Of a DNA stretch of 64,000 bases, positions 44,034 to 55,292 are shown one piece after another. This DNA comes from Adiantum capillus-veneris. Lineage: Eukaryota > Streptophyta > Polypodiopsida > Polypodiales > Pteridaceae. The notes below the pieces were generated by a model that saw only the letters and a list, made by a program, of their open reading frames with translations, did not search any database and was not told the origin of the DNA. The stretch's first letter is position 1. Each line of letters begins with the position of its first letter. A program made the position numbers and the translations under genes. The stretch spans positions 23,426,451 to 23,490,450 of the forward strand of contig CM043948.1 of assembly GCA_014529385.2 (NCBI GenBank). The letters run 5' to 3'.

Positions 44034-44891
44034 TCAACATCCACTATCCCGTAACTGTCTGACTGAGATCAAATCCCGTCTCAGATCTGGCACATAACGC
44101 ACATGACGCATGGTAAATCTCATACCGCTGGGCAAGGACAAACATACGTCTCCTGCACCCTCAATGTCATACACAACACCATCAGCCATGTGCACACAAC
44201 CAAGTCTCCCACTAGAAAACGTGCTAAACCACTCACGATGCGACGTGACATGGAAAGTAGCATCTGAATCTAGTAACCAATGTGAAGACAATGTGCAATC
44301 CGATATGCAATCCGTAGACATAAGATCGTATGAAGACAAGCTAGATGTAAATGTGACATCGCCGTCACAAGCATACTCAGTAACCACCGTACTGATCTCA
44401 CTAGCATCTGTCATGCCCAAATCTGCATCACGCATCTGTCGTCTCCGTTGTCTCAAACGCCTGAAACATCGATGCCTAATGTGCCCTCTATGTCCACAAT
44501 GCCAACATGTCAAGTCTCTATGCCGTCGAGACTTGCGTGTGAGACCAATCTCTCCCATGGACATAGAAGTGGGACTAGACTTCCCTGTAGACATGGATGT
44601 CGCGTACATAGCATGTAAACTCTGCCATAAAGCATGAGTTGTAGTCTCTCTCGAGACCTGCCAGTCAATAGACTCAACCAGAGGCAAACGAATCGTAGAC
44701 ATGGCTAACTCATCAAGATCCTGCCAATCATCATCACGCATAGAATTGGGCTTCGTCGATAAACCACGCAAGGGTTTATCCTGCCCCAAATCCGCCAATG
44801 CAACAAGCATATGCTCCTTCCAAGCAACAAAATCTGCACCATCAAACCGTGTTAGACCATAACGTTGGAAGTCAAATGAAAAATCAGCCAT
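44034..44891 (-). CDS. copia gag-protease of the deleted element
   Basis: Starts MADFSFDFQRYGLTRFDG at 44891. An in-frame extension to 44927 (MLLIVGCSFASI) is less likely as start. Copia gag blocks: DDWQDLDELAMSTIRLPL near residue 70; zinc knuckle CWHCGHRGHIRHRC near residue 130. Protease: HWLLDSDATFHVTSHREWF, where DSD replaces DSG, so the active site is damaged. It then reads VRYVPDLRRDLISVRQL, the end of the protease region, and stops before integrase. 286 aa. It could still supply gag. Confidence 0.75.
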   Translation of the reverse strand: MADFSFDFQRYGLTRFDGADFVAWKEHMLVALADLGQDKPLRGLSTKPNSMRDDDWQDLDELAMSTIRLPLVESIDWQVSRETTTHALWQSLHAMYATSMSTGKSSPTSMSMGEIGLTRKSRRHRDLTCWHCGHRGHIRHRCFRRLRQRRRQMRDADLGMTDASEISTVVTEYACDGDVTFTSSLSSYDLMSTDCISDCTLSSHWLLDSDATFHVTSHREWFSTFSSGRLGCVHMADGVVYDIEGAGDVCLSLPSGMRFTMRHVRYVPDLRRDLISVRQLRDSGC

Positions 44892-46401
44892 AATGCTCGC
44901 AAAAGAGCAACCAACAATGAGTAGCAAATGTCAACCAAATCAGCCCTAAACTGGCTCGAATCGCATCAACAAAAGTCTGCAAATATGGCTGTAAGATATG
45001 GCTGCAAATCAGCCCCAAAACAGCCCCAAAATTCAGCTCTTAAACAGCTGCATAAACAAGTCACAAACGTGTCCCAGATCAGCCTACAACTGAGCCATAC
45101 ATGGACACCTGCAAAGAGGAAACAATGGCTGAAAATTCAGCGCCCAAATAAGCCCTCAAACCTGCCTATAAACTTGTAAACCTGTAGCTGAAACTTGTTG
45201 AAAAACCTCAAGCTATTAGTGCTCGAATCCGGCTACCTAGCTCGTAGCCACACAAGCATACATCACAATACTCACTCCTGTGAGTGTGCCAAGATAACTG
45301 TACGCCTATCAAACCTGTGAGCTAATCACCAAGCCCACACTGTGCGGTATCGATGTATACACATGCACAAATCTCCCACCTGCAGAGAACACCGTACGCA
45401 AATGCTGAGTGCAACCCGCAATCTCTACCTAGATCGCATAAATGATGCGCATAAAACTCTTGGGAAAATTTCGCCAGAGTTTCATCAGTAAAACGGCCAC
45501 AAAACCAGTAACCAAACTGACTGCACGCTCAAAACCATGAGCAACCAAAGCGCATCAAACCGCACTCCAAATGCATGCACCAATCTCCACACTTTGCATA
45601 CATCATTGCAAACACCTACAAATCCAGTACACAAATATCTGTTCTACCTGTGACTGCCAAAAAACTTGCTCAAGGCATACATTGTCGAGCTCAAAATGCA
45701 ATCACATTAGTCTCCCTGAGCATCAAACCACATAAGGCATACATCGTATCCTCCCACCTGTGAGGAAACTTGCAGCAAATATCACTCTCACATATGAGAG
45801 CAAAACCATGTGTGGAATCTTCAACACACAATAAACAACTGCTACTGCAGAAAATTCAGCGTTCAGAATTTTAAAATTTTGATATGACGAGCGCGTTCGG
45901 AGCATGCCAAAACCCCAAGGTAGACTCCTGGATCACATGTATCCGAGTCCGGGTGTGAAAGCTATGCCAAAAAACGCTGTTTTCGGCCCAAAAACGCAGC
46001 AAAAACTTGCTGCTGCTGCAGAAATTTCAGAGGTCAAAATCAGCTCAAATAGACATCACCATTGCGTCGAGAGCGTGCCAAAACCCCAGGTTACACCTTA
46101 ACCTTGCATAAATCGCATTCTGTATGCAAAAGTTATGCAAAAAACACTATTTTTGGGGCCCGAAAAATGACCTGCGGAAATGAAAATCTGCATTCTTCCT
46201 GCAAGTATGGCTGTAAATAACCATACACACTTGCAATACACTCTTCCCTCAAGCTTGAGAATGCCCCTCAATCTTCCATGAGCACAGATCTGGTGGTTGC
46301 TCACCGATCTCAAGCTTCCACTGAAAGCGAGCTCACCATAGCCGAAAGCTCACTTCTCTGTAGCACTCCATCTGTCACGAAGCCAAAGCTCTTATACCAA
46401 T
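44892..46401 (-). other. long leader of the deleted copia element
   Basis: About 1.5 kb between the PBS and gag with no real ORF. Two diverged units (about 45890-45995 and 46062-46165 on the plus strand) share ATGCCAAAACCCCAAGG-like and ATGCAAAAAACGCTGTTTT-like blocks. The PBS TGGTATAAGAGC is at about 46389-46400. Confidence 0.55.
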
Positions 46402-46592
46402 TGAAGGGGATCGGGGAGCACCACAGACGGAGAGTGAGAGAGAGAAGGAGACACACGACACACAGATATAGGTGGGGAGACTCAAAGGAGTGAGCAGCCC
46501 CCTATACACTTATGCTATGTATAAGGTATACAAGTCAGTGGGCGCCCAGACTCTGGGCGGCCGGGCAAGGCACAGGAGCCTATACCCCAACA
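46402..46592 (-). repeat. 5' LTR of the deleted copia element
   Basis: 191 bp, minus strand starts TGTTGGGGTATAGGC; partner of 42768-42958. Confidence 0.88.
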
Positions 46593-46681
46593 CCCCCTAC
46601 CTGTGAGGCATTGTTGTAGCTCTTTCCTTTTTCTTTAATACATTTCGAGTTCTCAAAAAAAAAACATCAAAGTCAAAAAGA
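46593..46681 (+). mobile_element. LINE1 3' UTR end, poly(A) and right target duplication
   Basis: CTACCTGTGAGGCATTGTTG and onward ends TTTCGAGTTCTC followed by ten A residues (46656-46665). The right target duplication AACATCAAAGTCAAAAAG is 46664-46681, matching 14226-14243 with two mismatches. The left part of this 3' UTR is at about 42736-42767. Confidence 0.8.
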
Positions 46682-47309
46682 TCTTTTATCACCCATGGAT
46701 TATATTGTCGAGTTATTTAGCTTCTTGCTCGATGATCCTCCCATTCTCTAGCATTTAATAATGATTTGTTTAAACAGCCCCCCCCCCCCCCCCCCACCCC
46801 CAAAAAAAAAAAACTTTTGTCCCTTTGCGTGCGAGTGTATTTGACAGAGAGAAATGTCATGTAGGAGTCCATTCTAATTGATTACCCCCGCTCTCTTGAG
46901 TATCTTACATTCTAATTGGAATGCCTAAAAAAGGTGATGGCTAAGGCCCGTGTCAGATGCATCCGAATGGACAAGCTTCTTGCTGAGGTGGGTGAATCAA
47001 TGTTAGTGCCTCTTGCCTTGCCTGTTACACACATTTGGAGGACATAGGAGCAACGTATGAGCTGGTTGCCACATCATCTCCATCTCGCTTATGCTGGTGG
47101 GCAACCCCCCCAAGCCACCCTTGCCTCACCCGTATGAAGAAAACAATACACGATTGGTTGAGAGCATTACAAAACATGTAATGGATACAATGTTGTGTGG
47201 CTGTGTCAATAAGAAATGCCTTCAACAATGAAAAAGGTACCTGCCCACAAACAGCCAGCTCAAACTTGTCCATTGGAAGTGTGCCACTTGTCTTGTATCG
47301 ATTTTGAGA

Positions 47310-47447
47310 CATTAAATGAGTTATTATGTCTACACTTTGTAACTATGCCAATTTTGGCATAGTTGTGAAGTTCAAGGCGTAGTTGGAGGATGAATGAATA
47401 ACTAAGCCTTGCGTGACCATGCAAGAGGCTTAGTTATTCATTTAATG
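47310..47447. repeat. nested inverted repeats (foldback structure)
   Basis: AACTATGCCA/TGGCATAGTT (47341-47364) is a perfect 10-bp stem. 47392-47412 pairs with 47421-47442 in a stem of about 20 bp with a 2-nt bulge. CATTAAATGA (47310-47319) is inverted at 47438-47447. A related AACTATGCCTTG...GTGACCATGC unit recurs at 47488-47510. It may be a small MITE. Confidence 0.6.
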
Positions 47448-48242
47448 CCTTATCTGGGAATAGTTGGCACAATTATCAATATCTGATAACTATGCCTTGT
47501 GTGACCATGCCCAGGGAATCTTACAAGGATACTCATATTTTTTTGAAGAGGAAAAAAGAAATGTGACGAATTGGTGGCAGTTGAGTGTGTAGGAGAAGGG
47601 GAGTCAAGACAACGAGCAGACAATAGGACAACCATATGCACCATGTGCGCGTAGGACATGCATTCGATTGTGCTAGAAATGGTGGAGAAATTGAAAAAAT
47701 AAATTTTTAATATCAAGAGTGTCGTTATACTTCGCAACATTCCCAATGTGGTGGGTTGGCTAGCTATATCGGCTCGCTTATTATTCAACTGGTGGAGAGT
47801 TCAACTCTTTGTAGTAGCATGAGAATTTTGCTTCATATGCCCCTTGATGTAAGGAGGTAGAATAATTTGCATAGATTTCGGTTATTAGATATAAGAGCTA
47901 CTAGTATGTACCTAGCCACCAATATGTAACTAGGCGAGTGAAGTACAAAGCAACGTTCATAGCCTAGTAAGACTGGAGATAGCTTGCCCACCCAAACTGA
48001 TGAAAAAACTTGACATGTCCTAGAGAGCTATGGTGAAAGGCTATGCCCCTTGGAAAGATCAAAGACACCAAGCTGCGGACCACCCTCAACATATGTTCAA
48101 AGAAAAGTTTCAAGACTAGCAATAACATCATGAATTCTAACTTTGATTTATTTTTCAGTGTCATAGGATAATGTGTTGAGGTATTATGTGCCAATCCCAC
48201 GAAAGAGACTTGTGAATTTAAGATGGGTGCCAACGAGTTCAA

Positions 48243-48310
48243 AGGAGCTAGCTTGGTTGGTTGAGTACTTGACCTTTGTGACTTGGGTCATGGGTTCGAG
48301 TGTAGTCAAG
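48243..48310 (+). mobile_element. SINE-like segment with pol III boxes
   Basis: A-box-like TAGCTTGGTTGGTTGAG (48249-48265) and B box GTTCGAGT (48294-48301) at tRNA spacing. The 3' edge is undefined. Confidence 0.35.
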
Positions 48311-48755
48311 CGATCATGTGCACTCATAAACATGCTTGTTTTGACTCACAGAGGATTTTTGCGATTGGAAAAAAGGGTGCCAACAACAAGTATGAAGAAA
48401 AAGAAGGTTACTATTCCACAAAAAAATATTATACTTCTTGGCAATGAAAAAGTACTTTTTTAGAGAAGCTCCAACTACTCCTCATAAAGGGAGGGGAGTC
48501 ACACTAGCACTCTTATGCTCCATCACAATCGAACTTACTCTCAGTCCACGCCACATATATTGTATACAATCACAACTGAGATAATAGTGTAATGTGCTAC
48601 ACTAAGATGTGTTTAGTCACACCACACACCCAAAGGTAAAGCTTAGCCCTCCCTTGAACGAGAAGAGCCCTCTCCTCAGATAAGATCCCTCCTCTACCTC
48701 AACCCGCAAAGGATCCCCCAAGCGGACCACACCACCTAAGAGATCTCCCCATCAC

Positions 48756-49033
48756 ATGACCTCCTCCAACAAAGGTAAGAAGAAGGCCTCCTTTTCTCTT
48801 CTTGATTCGGTAGAGGATCTTGAAATTTGGGAAGAGAACCAAGTTCTACACCAGATTCTAGGAGAGGAATTCAATGAACTCCATGTAATACCGCATCAAG
48901 CAAAGAAGGAGAGCAGAATTGGCCCACCCTGATGGAAGCACAACAAGACAATAAGAGAATCCTTGAGGCTCCTCAAAGTGGCAATGGAGAGTCCAAGTCA
49001 AAGAAGTCGTCAAAGAACAAATTTAAGAGGTAG
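48756..49033 (+). pseudogene. short Lys/Ser-rich ORF with one frame break, unrecognised
   Basis: Starts MTSSNKGKKKASFSLLDSVE. The frame meets TGA near 48932, but a shifted frame continues MEAQQDNKRILEAPQSGN to KSKKSSKNKFKR and TAG at 49031. The basic ends and glutamate-rich middle could be a retroelement ORF1 remnant; downstream TCTAATACATATCG resembles the LINE1 3' end. Function not assigned. Confidence 0.25.
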
Positions 49034-49318
49034 TTTTTAGGATGTCCCATTGTATTTTGCCTCCCATTGTAGTTTGCCTCCCTAGTTTGGCCATTCTACC
49101 GTGTATCTTTTCCTGTTGTAAGATTCTTTGCTTTTCTAATACATATCGCTCGCTTTTATGTTAAAAAATGTAAATAAAAAAATAAAATATGCTACAATTG
49201 CGAGGTGCACTAAAGGCCTGCTAATTTGTACCCAACTAGATCTCAAAGCTTCTATTTAGCCAAAGTAGTCTCTTTTGTTTTAGCCTCTTTTGTATGCCCT
49301 TAGGAATAATTGTGGCCA

Positions 49319-49959
49319 ATGATGCCCTCAATGGCCGCATGGGATGAAGGTCTTCTTATGGAAGGTGATATGGGGAGCAATGCCAACTGTCCTTGCCAGG
49401 GGAACTGGTCCAGATAGATGCTCACAATGTAGATTGGCTTGTGAATACCTCTCTTACTGTTTAAGGAGTGTCCGTCAATTTGTTCCCTTGCAAGAAAGAT
49501 TTGAAAATGGATCCAAAAAACTTGGAATAAAGGATTATTCAAGAATGATCCCTTATTGGGAGGGAGGAAAGACTTTCAAGAGTCAAACACTGCTCATTAC
49601 TACAAAAATCATGAGGCATTGCTACTTTAAACACATTTGGAAGAAGAGGAATTGTCGGATCTTTGAGAGCTCCTTGGAAGTAGCAAAGTTCATGGAGATA
49701 TCCAAGAAAGCAAGGCAACGATCATCGTCATTGGAAAGCAAAGAAACTCAGATAAGTGGAACAGGACCTTTGACGCCGTACTCACGGACATGCAAAGGTG
49801 AAAGTATGGGCTCATATGTGGTCACGAGGTGGCTCCCCCATCAGCCAATGTATCTATGATGTGGTGAAGTGGTCATGGCTCATGACAAGCATGGCAGGAA
49901 TTTGCAACTTTTTGTATCTTTCAATATAATCCACTCACCATTGTGAGTTTTGCAAAAAA
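49319..49959 (+). mobile_element. LINE4, 5'-truncated L1-like LINE with target duplication
   Basis: 641 bp. zf-RVT text MKVFLWKVIWGAMPT and RCSQCRLACEYLSYC, then TKIMRHCYFKHIWKKRNCR. It ends CTCACCATTGTGAG (49934-49947), TTTTGC and poly(A). AGGAATAATTGTGGCCA (49302-49318) and AGGAATAACTGTGGTCA (49960-49976) form a 17-bp target duplication with two mismatches. It is a dead-on-arrival insertion. Confidence 0.85.
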
Positions 49960-49978
49960 AGGAATAACTGTGGTCACC

Positions 49979-50047
49979 TTTTTTTAATTTTTTGGCCATA
50001 CAATTGTGAGTGGTTGGGAAGTGAGCACCTTTAGGAGCCAAAAGCTA

Positions 50048-50093
<46 letters not shown>

Positions 50094-51178
50094 TATTGAG
50101 CCAAATCAAGTTTTGTTAAGGTTCGTAGGTAGGAGCCCATAATTAGCTCTATTAAAATATCCCTCAGCACTATCTAACACGGGGTTGTAATGATCCCCAA
50201 GCGGTGGGATCTACGGCCGGGAAGTGCGAGCATGAAAGCAAAGAGTCACGCGGACCTCTTTTACATTTTGTAAACTGATTGATACTAGAATCAATGGCTT
50301 TGATTGTTTAATACTACTCTTCAAAGTTCTTGTGTTTTCCAATAGAGACGATCACTAGGCTTGCTTTCTCGAATAATCTCTTTGAAACTGGCAGAGAAAT
50401 AGTCATTTTCGAAGAGATGTTGGTTTGTAGGCTTCCAAACTTATATGCAATAGCTAAGTAGACAATTTGCATGTAGATTAGGATGGCTTGATTTTTCCAA
50501 ATCTTTCCTCCTAGGAGTAGGTCGTTCTTGAAGAACAAGTCTTTCCAGGACTCTTGTATCCATTTACATAATGTGCCCACGAGGCATCTCATAGTTGGTG
50601 GACATTGTTGGAACAAGTGAAGGGGATTCTCACTAGCCACTTTATACCCTAAGTATCTATTAAAGCCTATCCCTCTAGCAAATATCTTGATCCCATTAGG
50701 AATATTTCCCCATAATACCTTCCAAAGGAAGTTCTTCATAGCTAGGGGCATGAGGGCCCCATATGTTGCTTGTTTAGCAACGCCCATTTGTGGATTCTAG
50801 CCAGTGCTTCCGCCTTTTCTTATTGAGTGGTGACAAACAATCTGGTTTGAATATAAGATTGTAGTAGATTTTCTTTGTTTGTATTTTGTTGAAGTTTCTA
50901 TACTCGGGCTAGTGCCAGACTTTCCAATCAAGCGCTGTCTCACAAATTGGCATCGACACTTTGTTAAGACCTTCAATGCCTCTATTGACCAGAAGTTGTT
51001 CATTACTGTTGAGATTATAATGGATAGAAACTTGATCTACTTCTTTCCATCTTGTACTGTCTCCATCCCAAAAGTGGGACAAGTCTATGAGTCTTTTGTT
51101 GTTGACTTTTTTGGTAACTTCTCTCCAAAATGGATTTAATAGACCATTTCCCACTTTTGAGAGCTAAGGGGACCATAT
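49979..51178 (-). pseudogene. LINE3, zf-RVT and 3' end, minus strand
   Basis: Minus-strand L1-like 3' half: NFLWKVLWGNIPNGIKIFARG and ENPLHLFQQCPPTMRCLVG at 50314-50787, with the connecting region at 50797-51154 broken by stops. The 3' end is ACTCACAATTGTATGGCC plus an A-rich tail at 49979-49992. Its upstream part is 56272 to about 56600, beyond the copia element that begins near 51179. Confidence 0.8.
50056..50091 (+). repeat. poly(G) tract, 36 bases
   Basis: An uninterrupted run of 36 G on the plus strand, so poly(C) in the sense of LINE3, inside its 3' UTR. Confidence 0.95.
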
Positions 51179-51516
51179 TGAAATGTCAAGCTCAATATGT
51201 ACTACTCTTAGATGACTATCATTGATAATCATCATCACTGGCACGTCTTGGTGGAATAGCTGGACTACATCGACTTGGTGTAGCTACTAGAGTGATGTCA
51301 CGCTTATCCATCCAGCTCGCTCACTAGCGGTTCGCAATAGACCGTTGTATTATTTTTCCCTTATGTTATACTTTCCCTTTTTATGCTTTGTAAACTTTCA
51401 TATCTTGAAGAAGAAAAAGTAGAAGGGTTTTGCCTCCATGTGTGTGTGTGTGTGTGTTGTGTTTGTGTGCACACACTTGAAACATTTGAAGCTCTTTCCT
51501 TCTCTATCTCTTAACA
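51179..51516 (+). repeat. 5' LTR of the decayed copia element (left edge approximate)
   Basis: Ends (GT)n, then TTGAAGCTCTTTCCTTCTC and TTAACA, next to the PBS. The same ending recurs at 56192-56271. The start near 51179 (TGAAATGTC) is inferred from where LINE3 stops. Confidence 0.55.
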
Positions 51517-52789
51517 TGGTATTAGAGCCTCATGGTGTTTAAGGAGCTTGTAGCAGCAAGCAATAGCAACAGAAGAAGTTGTGTCGAGATTTTCGAGAGC
51601 CATCGTCAAACGATCTCTGATTGAGGTGCTTCTTTTTTAGATTGAGCATCTCACGTTTGTGTGCAGTCCTTTGGGTTAATTCCTTTGGATTTTGGCTATC
51701 ATTGTGCAACCAAATTTTCATTTTGGGCATGTTGTGACTCCTGTTTTTGAGGTAGAGTGCATTCACATGGAGAAATGCTAAGGTTCAGGTTTTTGTAGAT
51801 CTACATTTTGGTGGTGCATGAAGTTTTGTTTTGGATATATTATTCAAAGTACTATTTAGTATTGTGAAATAGGTATATGTATGGATATTATAGTTATAGG
51901 TGATCCCTGACTATTTTTAGCAAGCTGCTCAAAAGTGTTGGAAACACGTTGTCCAACAATGATGGACTTAACCTGATTGTTATTGAGCAGTTGGAAAAGA
52001 ACAATTTTTATGCTTAGAAGTTGAGAAGGACAAATTCCTTATGGGTAAAGGTTATTGAGAGTACATTGATGGAGTGCATGAGATAGCAACAACATTACCA
52101 AAGGAAGGTGCAACTGTTGTGTAGATAAAGGTGTTTAAAGCTTGGACCAAGGAGCTCGGAAGGTCATGTATTAGATGTTTGTGAGCATTCACGAAACTAT
52201 TATTGGGCATGTACAAGTTGATCACATCCCTAAGGAGTCTTGGGATACTTTACTGTCATTGGTGTGACCAACACAAAAGCAAGGAAGCTACAATTGAAGA
52301 TTGAGTTGAATACAATGCAAAAGAAAAATGTGTTTATCAATGATTATTCATTGAAGATAAAGAATTTATATGAATTCCTTGCATCAATTACTGCTATAGT
52401 TGATGATAATGATAAGTAAGAAGTCTGTATGTGAGGATTGGGTCTATAATACAAACAATTAAAGACTAGTATCCATCTTCACGAAAACATTTCCACGTCT
52501 TATAGATTTGGTGTCCTTATTAATTATGGAAGAAATGGAACTCAAGGAAGACTCCTCTATGTAGGTCAAAAATAATTGTATAAACAAGTCCTCTTTAACA
52601 ATAGAGGAAGAGTAAGAGGATGCAATATATGTCCTGGAGGTGGTCGAGGAAGAGGCAACCACCAAGCACAACATTAGATTATGCTCAAAGACCGAACTTA
52701 TAGGTGGTCGTGAAAATTTCCAAGGCAGGTGAAGTCTAAGAGGTTGTCGTGGTAATGAGCAACATAACAATACAAGTCAACATGGAAAT

Positions 52790-53690
52790 ATTGTATGATG
52801 GGGTTGTGGGAGACATGGCCACTTTGAACATGACTATCTAGACATGAGGCAAAAAATAATTATGCAGTGACTAGCAAGAATGCAGATGAGCCTAAGAGGC
52901 TATTTGTGATCTAACACATGTTAAATACTATGTCTACAAATGTGGCAAAATTAGTTGATAATGTCTGGTATGTGGATTCGGGTGCATCAAATCACATGAT
53001 CAATTCTACTGAGTGGTTCAAGAAAATGCAAACTTTGGAGAGTCCTTGCTATGTAGAGACTGGGATTGATACTGCACATCCTGTTATGCATACAAAAAAT
53101 ATACCATTGTCTATGACAGATGGTAAAGTAAAGTACTCGGATGATGTACAACATGTACCTAATATCACAAATTATTTGGGTTCTGTTAGTGGAAACAGAT
53201 GGTTAAGCAGGGATTGCATGCTAGGCTCAACTCTGATGGTCTCTTTGTTGAAGAGCATAAGAATAATGGGAATTTGGTTGCGTAAGGAAAGAAAGTGGGC
53301 AAAATGTCTACTTTGAATGTAGATGTGACGGAGGTGAGTGCTGCCATGCTTATACAAGGTGTAAGAATTGTTGCAAATATTGAGATCTGACACAAACGCA
53401 TTGGTCATGTAAACTTACAAAGGCTGAAGACAATGCATACTAAAGAGATCGTTACATGTCTACCAACCTTTAAAGTTGTTGAAATGCAAAAAATTTGTGA
53501 GGCTTGTCAATTTGGAAAGCAGGCAAAGGCATCATTCCCTCATGACAAGCATGTAAGCAGAATTGCATTGGATTTAGTACATATTGATGTATGGGGTCCG
53601 ACAAAGACTACATCTCTGGGTGGATATAGGTACTATGCGAGCTTCATTGATGACCATACAAGGAAGGTATGTGTTTATTTTCTGGAGTAG
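52790..53690 (+). pseudogene. copia zinc knuckle, protease and integrase start, decayed
   Basis: WGCGRHGHFEHDY near 52800 is a damaged knuckle. VWYVDSGASNHMINSTEWF at about 52960 is a good copia protease motif (DSGASNHM). RIGHVNLQRLKTMHTKE at about 53400 and CEACQFGKQAKASFP at about 53490 are the pre-integrase HHCC region. HIDVWGPTKTTSLGGYRYY and FIDDHTRKVCVYF near 53580-53685 are the integrase core start. Stops and frame changes are common. Confidence 0.8.
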
Positions 53691-54638
53691 AAAAGTGAGG
53701 TGCTTATGCACTTTCAAAATTTCAAGAATTTGGTTAAAAACAAAATGGGAAACATGTAAAGTGCCTAAAATCAGATAGAAGGGGATAATACTTCTCAAAT
53801 AAGTTCAATGGTTTTCTAAAAAAGCATGGAATTCAAAAGCAATTTTCATGAAAGTAAACTCTGTAGCAAAATGGTGTTGCTGAGAAGAAGAATACATAGA
53901 TAACAGAAGTTGCTAGAGTGTTGATGAATGAGAAGAACATGCCTCATTATTATTGGTGGAGGTTGTTGCTAAAGGTGTTCACATTATGAACATGACCCCT
54001 CCTGTTGCAATACATAATATGACACCAGAAGAGAATTTTTATAGCGAAAACCATATGTATTAGATTTTTAAGTGTTGTGCATCTGCCATATGAGATGAGA
54101 AGTAAGCTTGATAAAATATGTGTTCATTGGATATTCCTTTGAGCAAAAAGGGTATAAATGTTACAATCCTATTATAAGTAAAGTTAGGTGAGCAAAGATG
54201 TTGTTTTCAAATGAAATGGCAAGTTGGTATACGGATGTGAAGGATGACTTAGGGGCTGATATTGTAAGAGAAATTGTGGCAAAAAAAAATATAGGTGTGT
54301 AGTCACAAGTTTTGAGTGAGCTGCAAGTGTCACCTATGGCAAGTTATGGTGAAAAGCTGTGGAGTTCCAGGTTGCTTGACATAACGAGTCATGCTAAATG
54401 TATCAAGAAAAGAGAAGTAAAACATTGATGATACCCCTAAAGTGTCAAATTTGAGTGATTGTCATGGTGATTACGACAATAGTGGTTTTGAGCAAAGTTT
54501 AGATAAGGAGTTTGACATATCCTCTATGAAGACTCCAAGTCTAGGAACGAGGCAAGTAGGGAATAAGACATTTGGAAGTGACTATGGACTACGCAGGTCT
54601 GAGAGAGAGTAAGAAATCATGTGCAAAGATTGACTTAT

Positions 54639-55292
54639 GCCAGTTATGTGGCTTGTCATTATGCATATATGGTAAAGATTACACCAAAAGTGAAACCCAC
54701 TTGTTTTGAAGATGCTATCAAAGATGAGAAATGTTAGAAAGCTATGGATGAGAAGATGGCTGCCCTTGATGCAAATGGAACATGGGAGCTGGTTCCATTA
54801 CTATAGGGAAAAAATTCAATTGGATGCAAATGGGTGTACAATATAAAACAGAATTTTGATGGCAATGTGAGTACAAGGCAAGGCTTCTGGCCATTATGCA
54901 TATATGGTAAAGATTACACCAAAAGTGAAACCCACTTGTTTTGAAGATGCTATCAAAGATGAGAAATGTCAGAAAGCTATGGATGAGAAGATGGCTGCCC
55001 TTGATGCAAATGGAACATGGGAGCTAGTTCCATTACTATAGCCAGTTATGTGGCTTGTCATTATGCATATATGGTAAAGATTACACCAAAAGTGAAACCC
55101 ACTTGTTTTGAAGATGCTATCAAAGATGAGAAATGTCAGAAAGCTATGGATGAGAAGATGGCTGCCCTTGATGCAAATGGAACATGGGAGCTAGTTCCGT
55201 TACTATAGGGAAAAAATTCAATTGGATGCAAATGGGTGTACAATATAAAACAGAATTTTGATGGCAATGTGAGTACAAGGCAAGGCTTGTGG
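54639..55292 (+). repeat. tandem triplication inside the copia pol
   Basis: Copy 1 54639-54890, partial copy 2 54892-55040, copy 3 55041-55292. Copies 1 and 3 are both 252 bp and nearly identical. They cover the start of the RT domain (KPTCFEDAIKDEK, then ANGTWELVPL). Confidence 0.9.

Larger units (their letters stand above)
42768..46592 (-). mobile_element. internally deleted Ty1/copia element
   Basis: 3825 bp on the minus strand with 191-bp LTRs at both ends (about seven differences by eye). It has a PBS-like TGGTATAAGAGC next to the right LTR and a PPT AAGTGGGAGG next to the left LTR. Gag-protease and the RT/RNase H border are present; integrase and most of RT are missing. Flanks are CCCCT on the left and CCCCCT on the right, an imperfect duplication. 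Confidence 0.85.
46682..49301. other. mostly unassigned DNA with homopolymers and palindromes
   Basis: Begins with the continuation of the host tandem unit (TTTTATCACCCATGG). Holds C18-A-C5-A11 at 46778-46812, a palindrome cluster at 47310-47510 and a SINE-like segment at 48243. No domain is recognised in ORFs at 47025-47312, 47450-47788 or 47964-48242. Confidence 0.4.
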
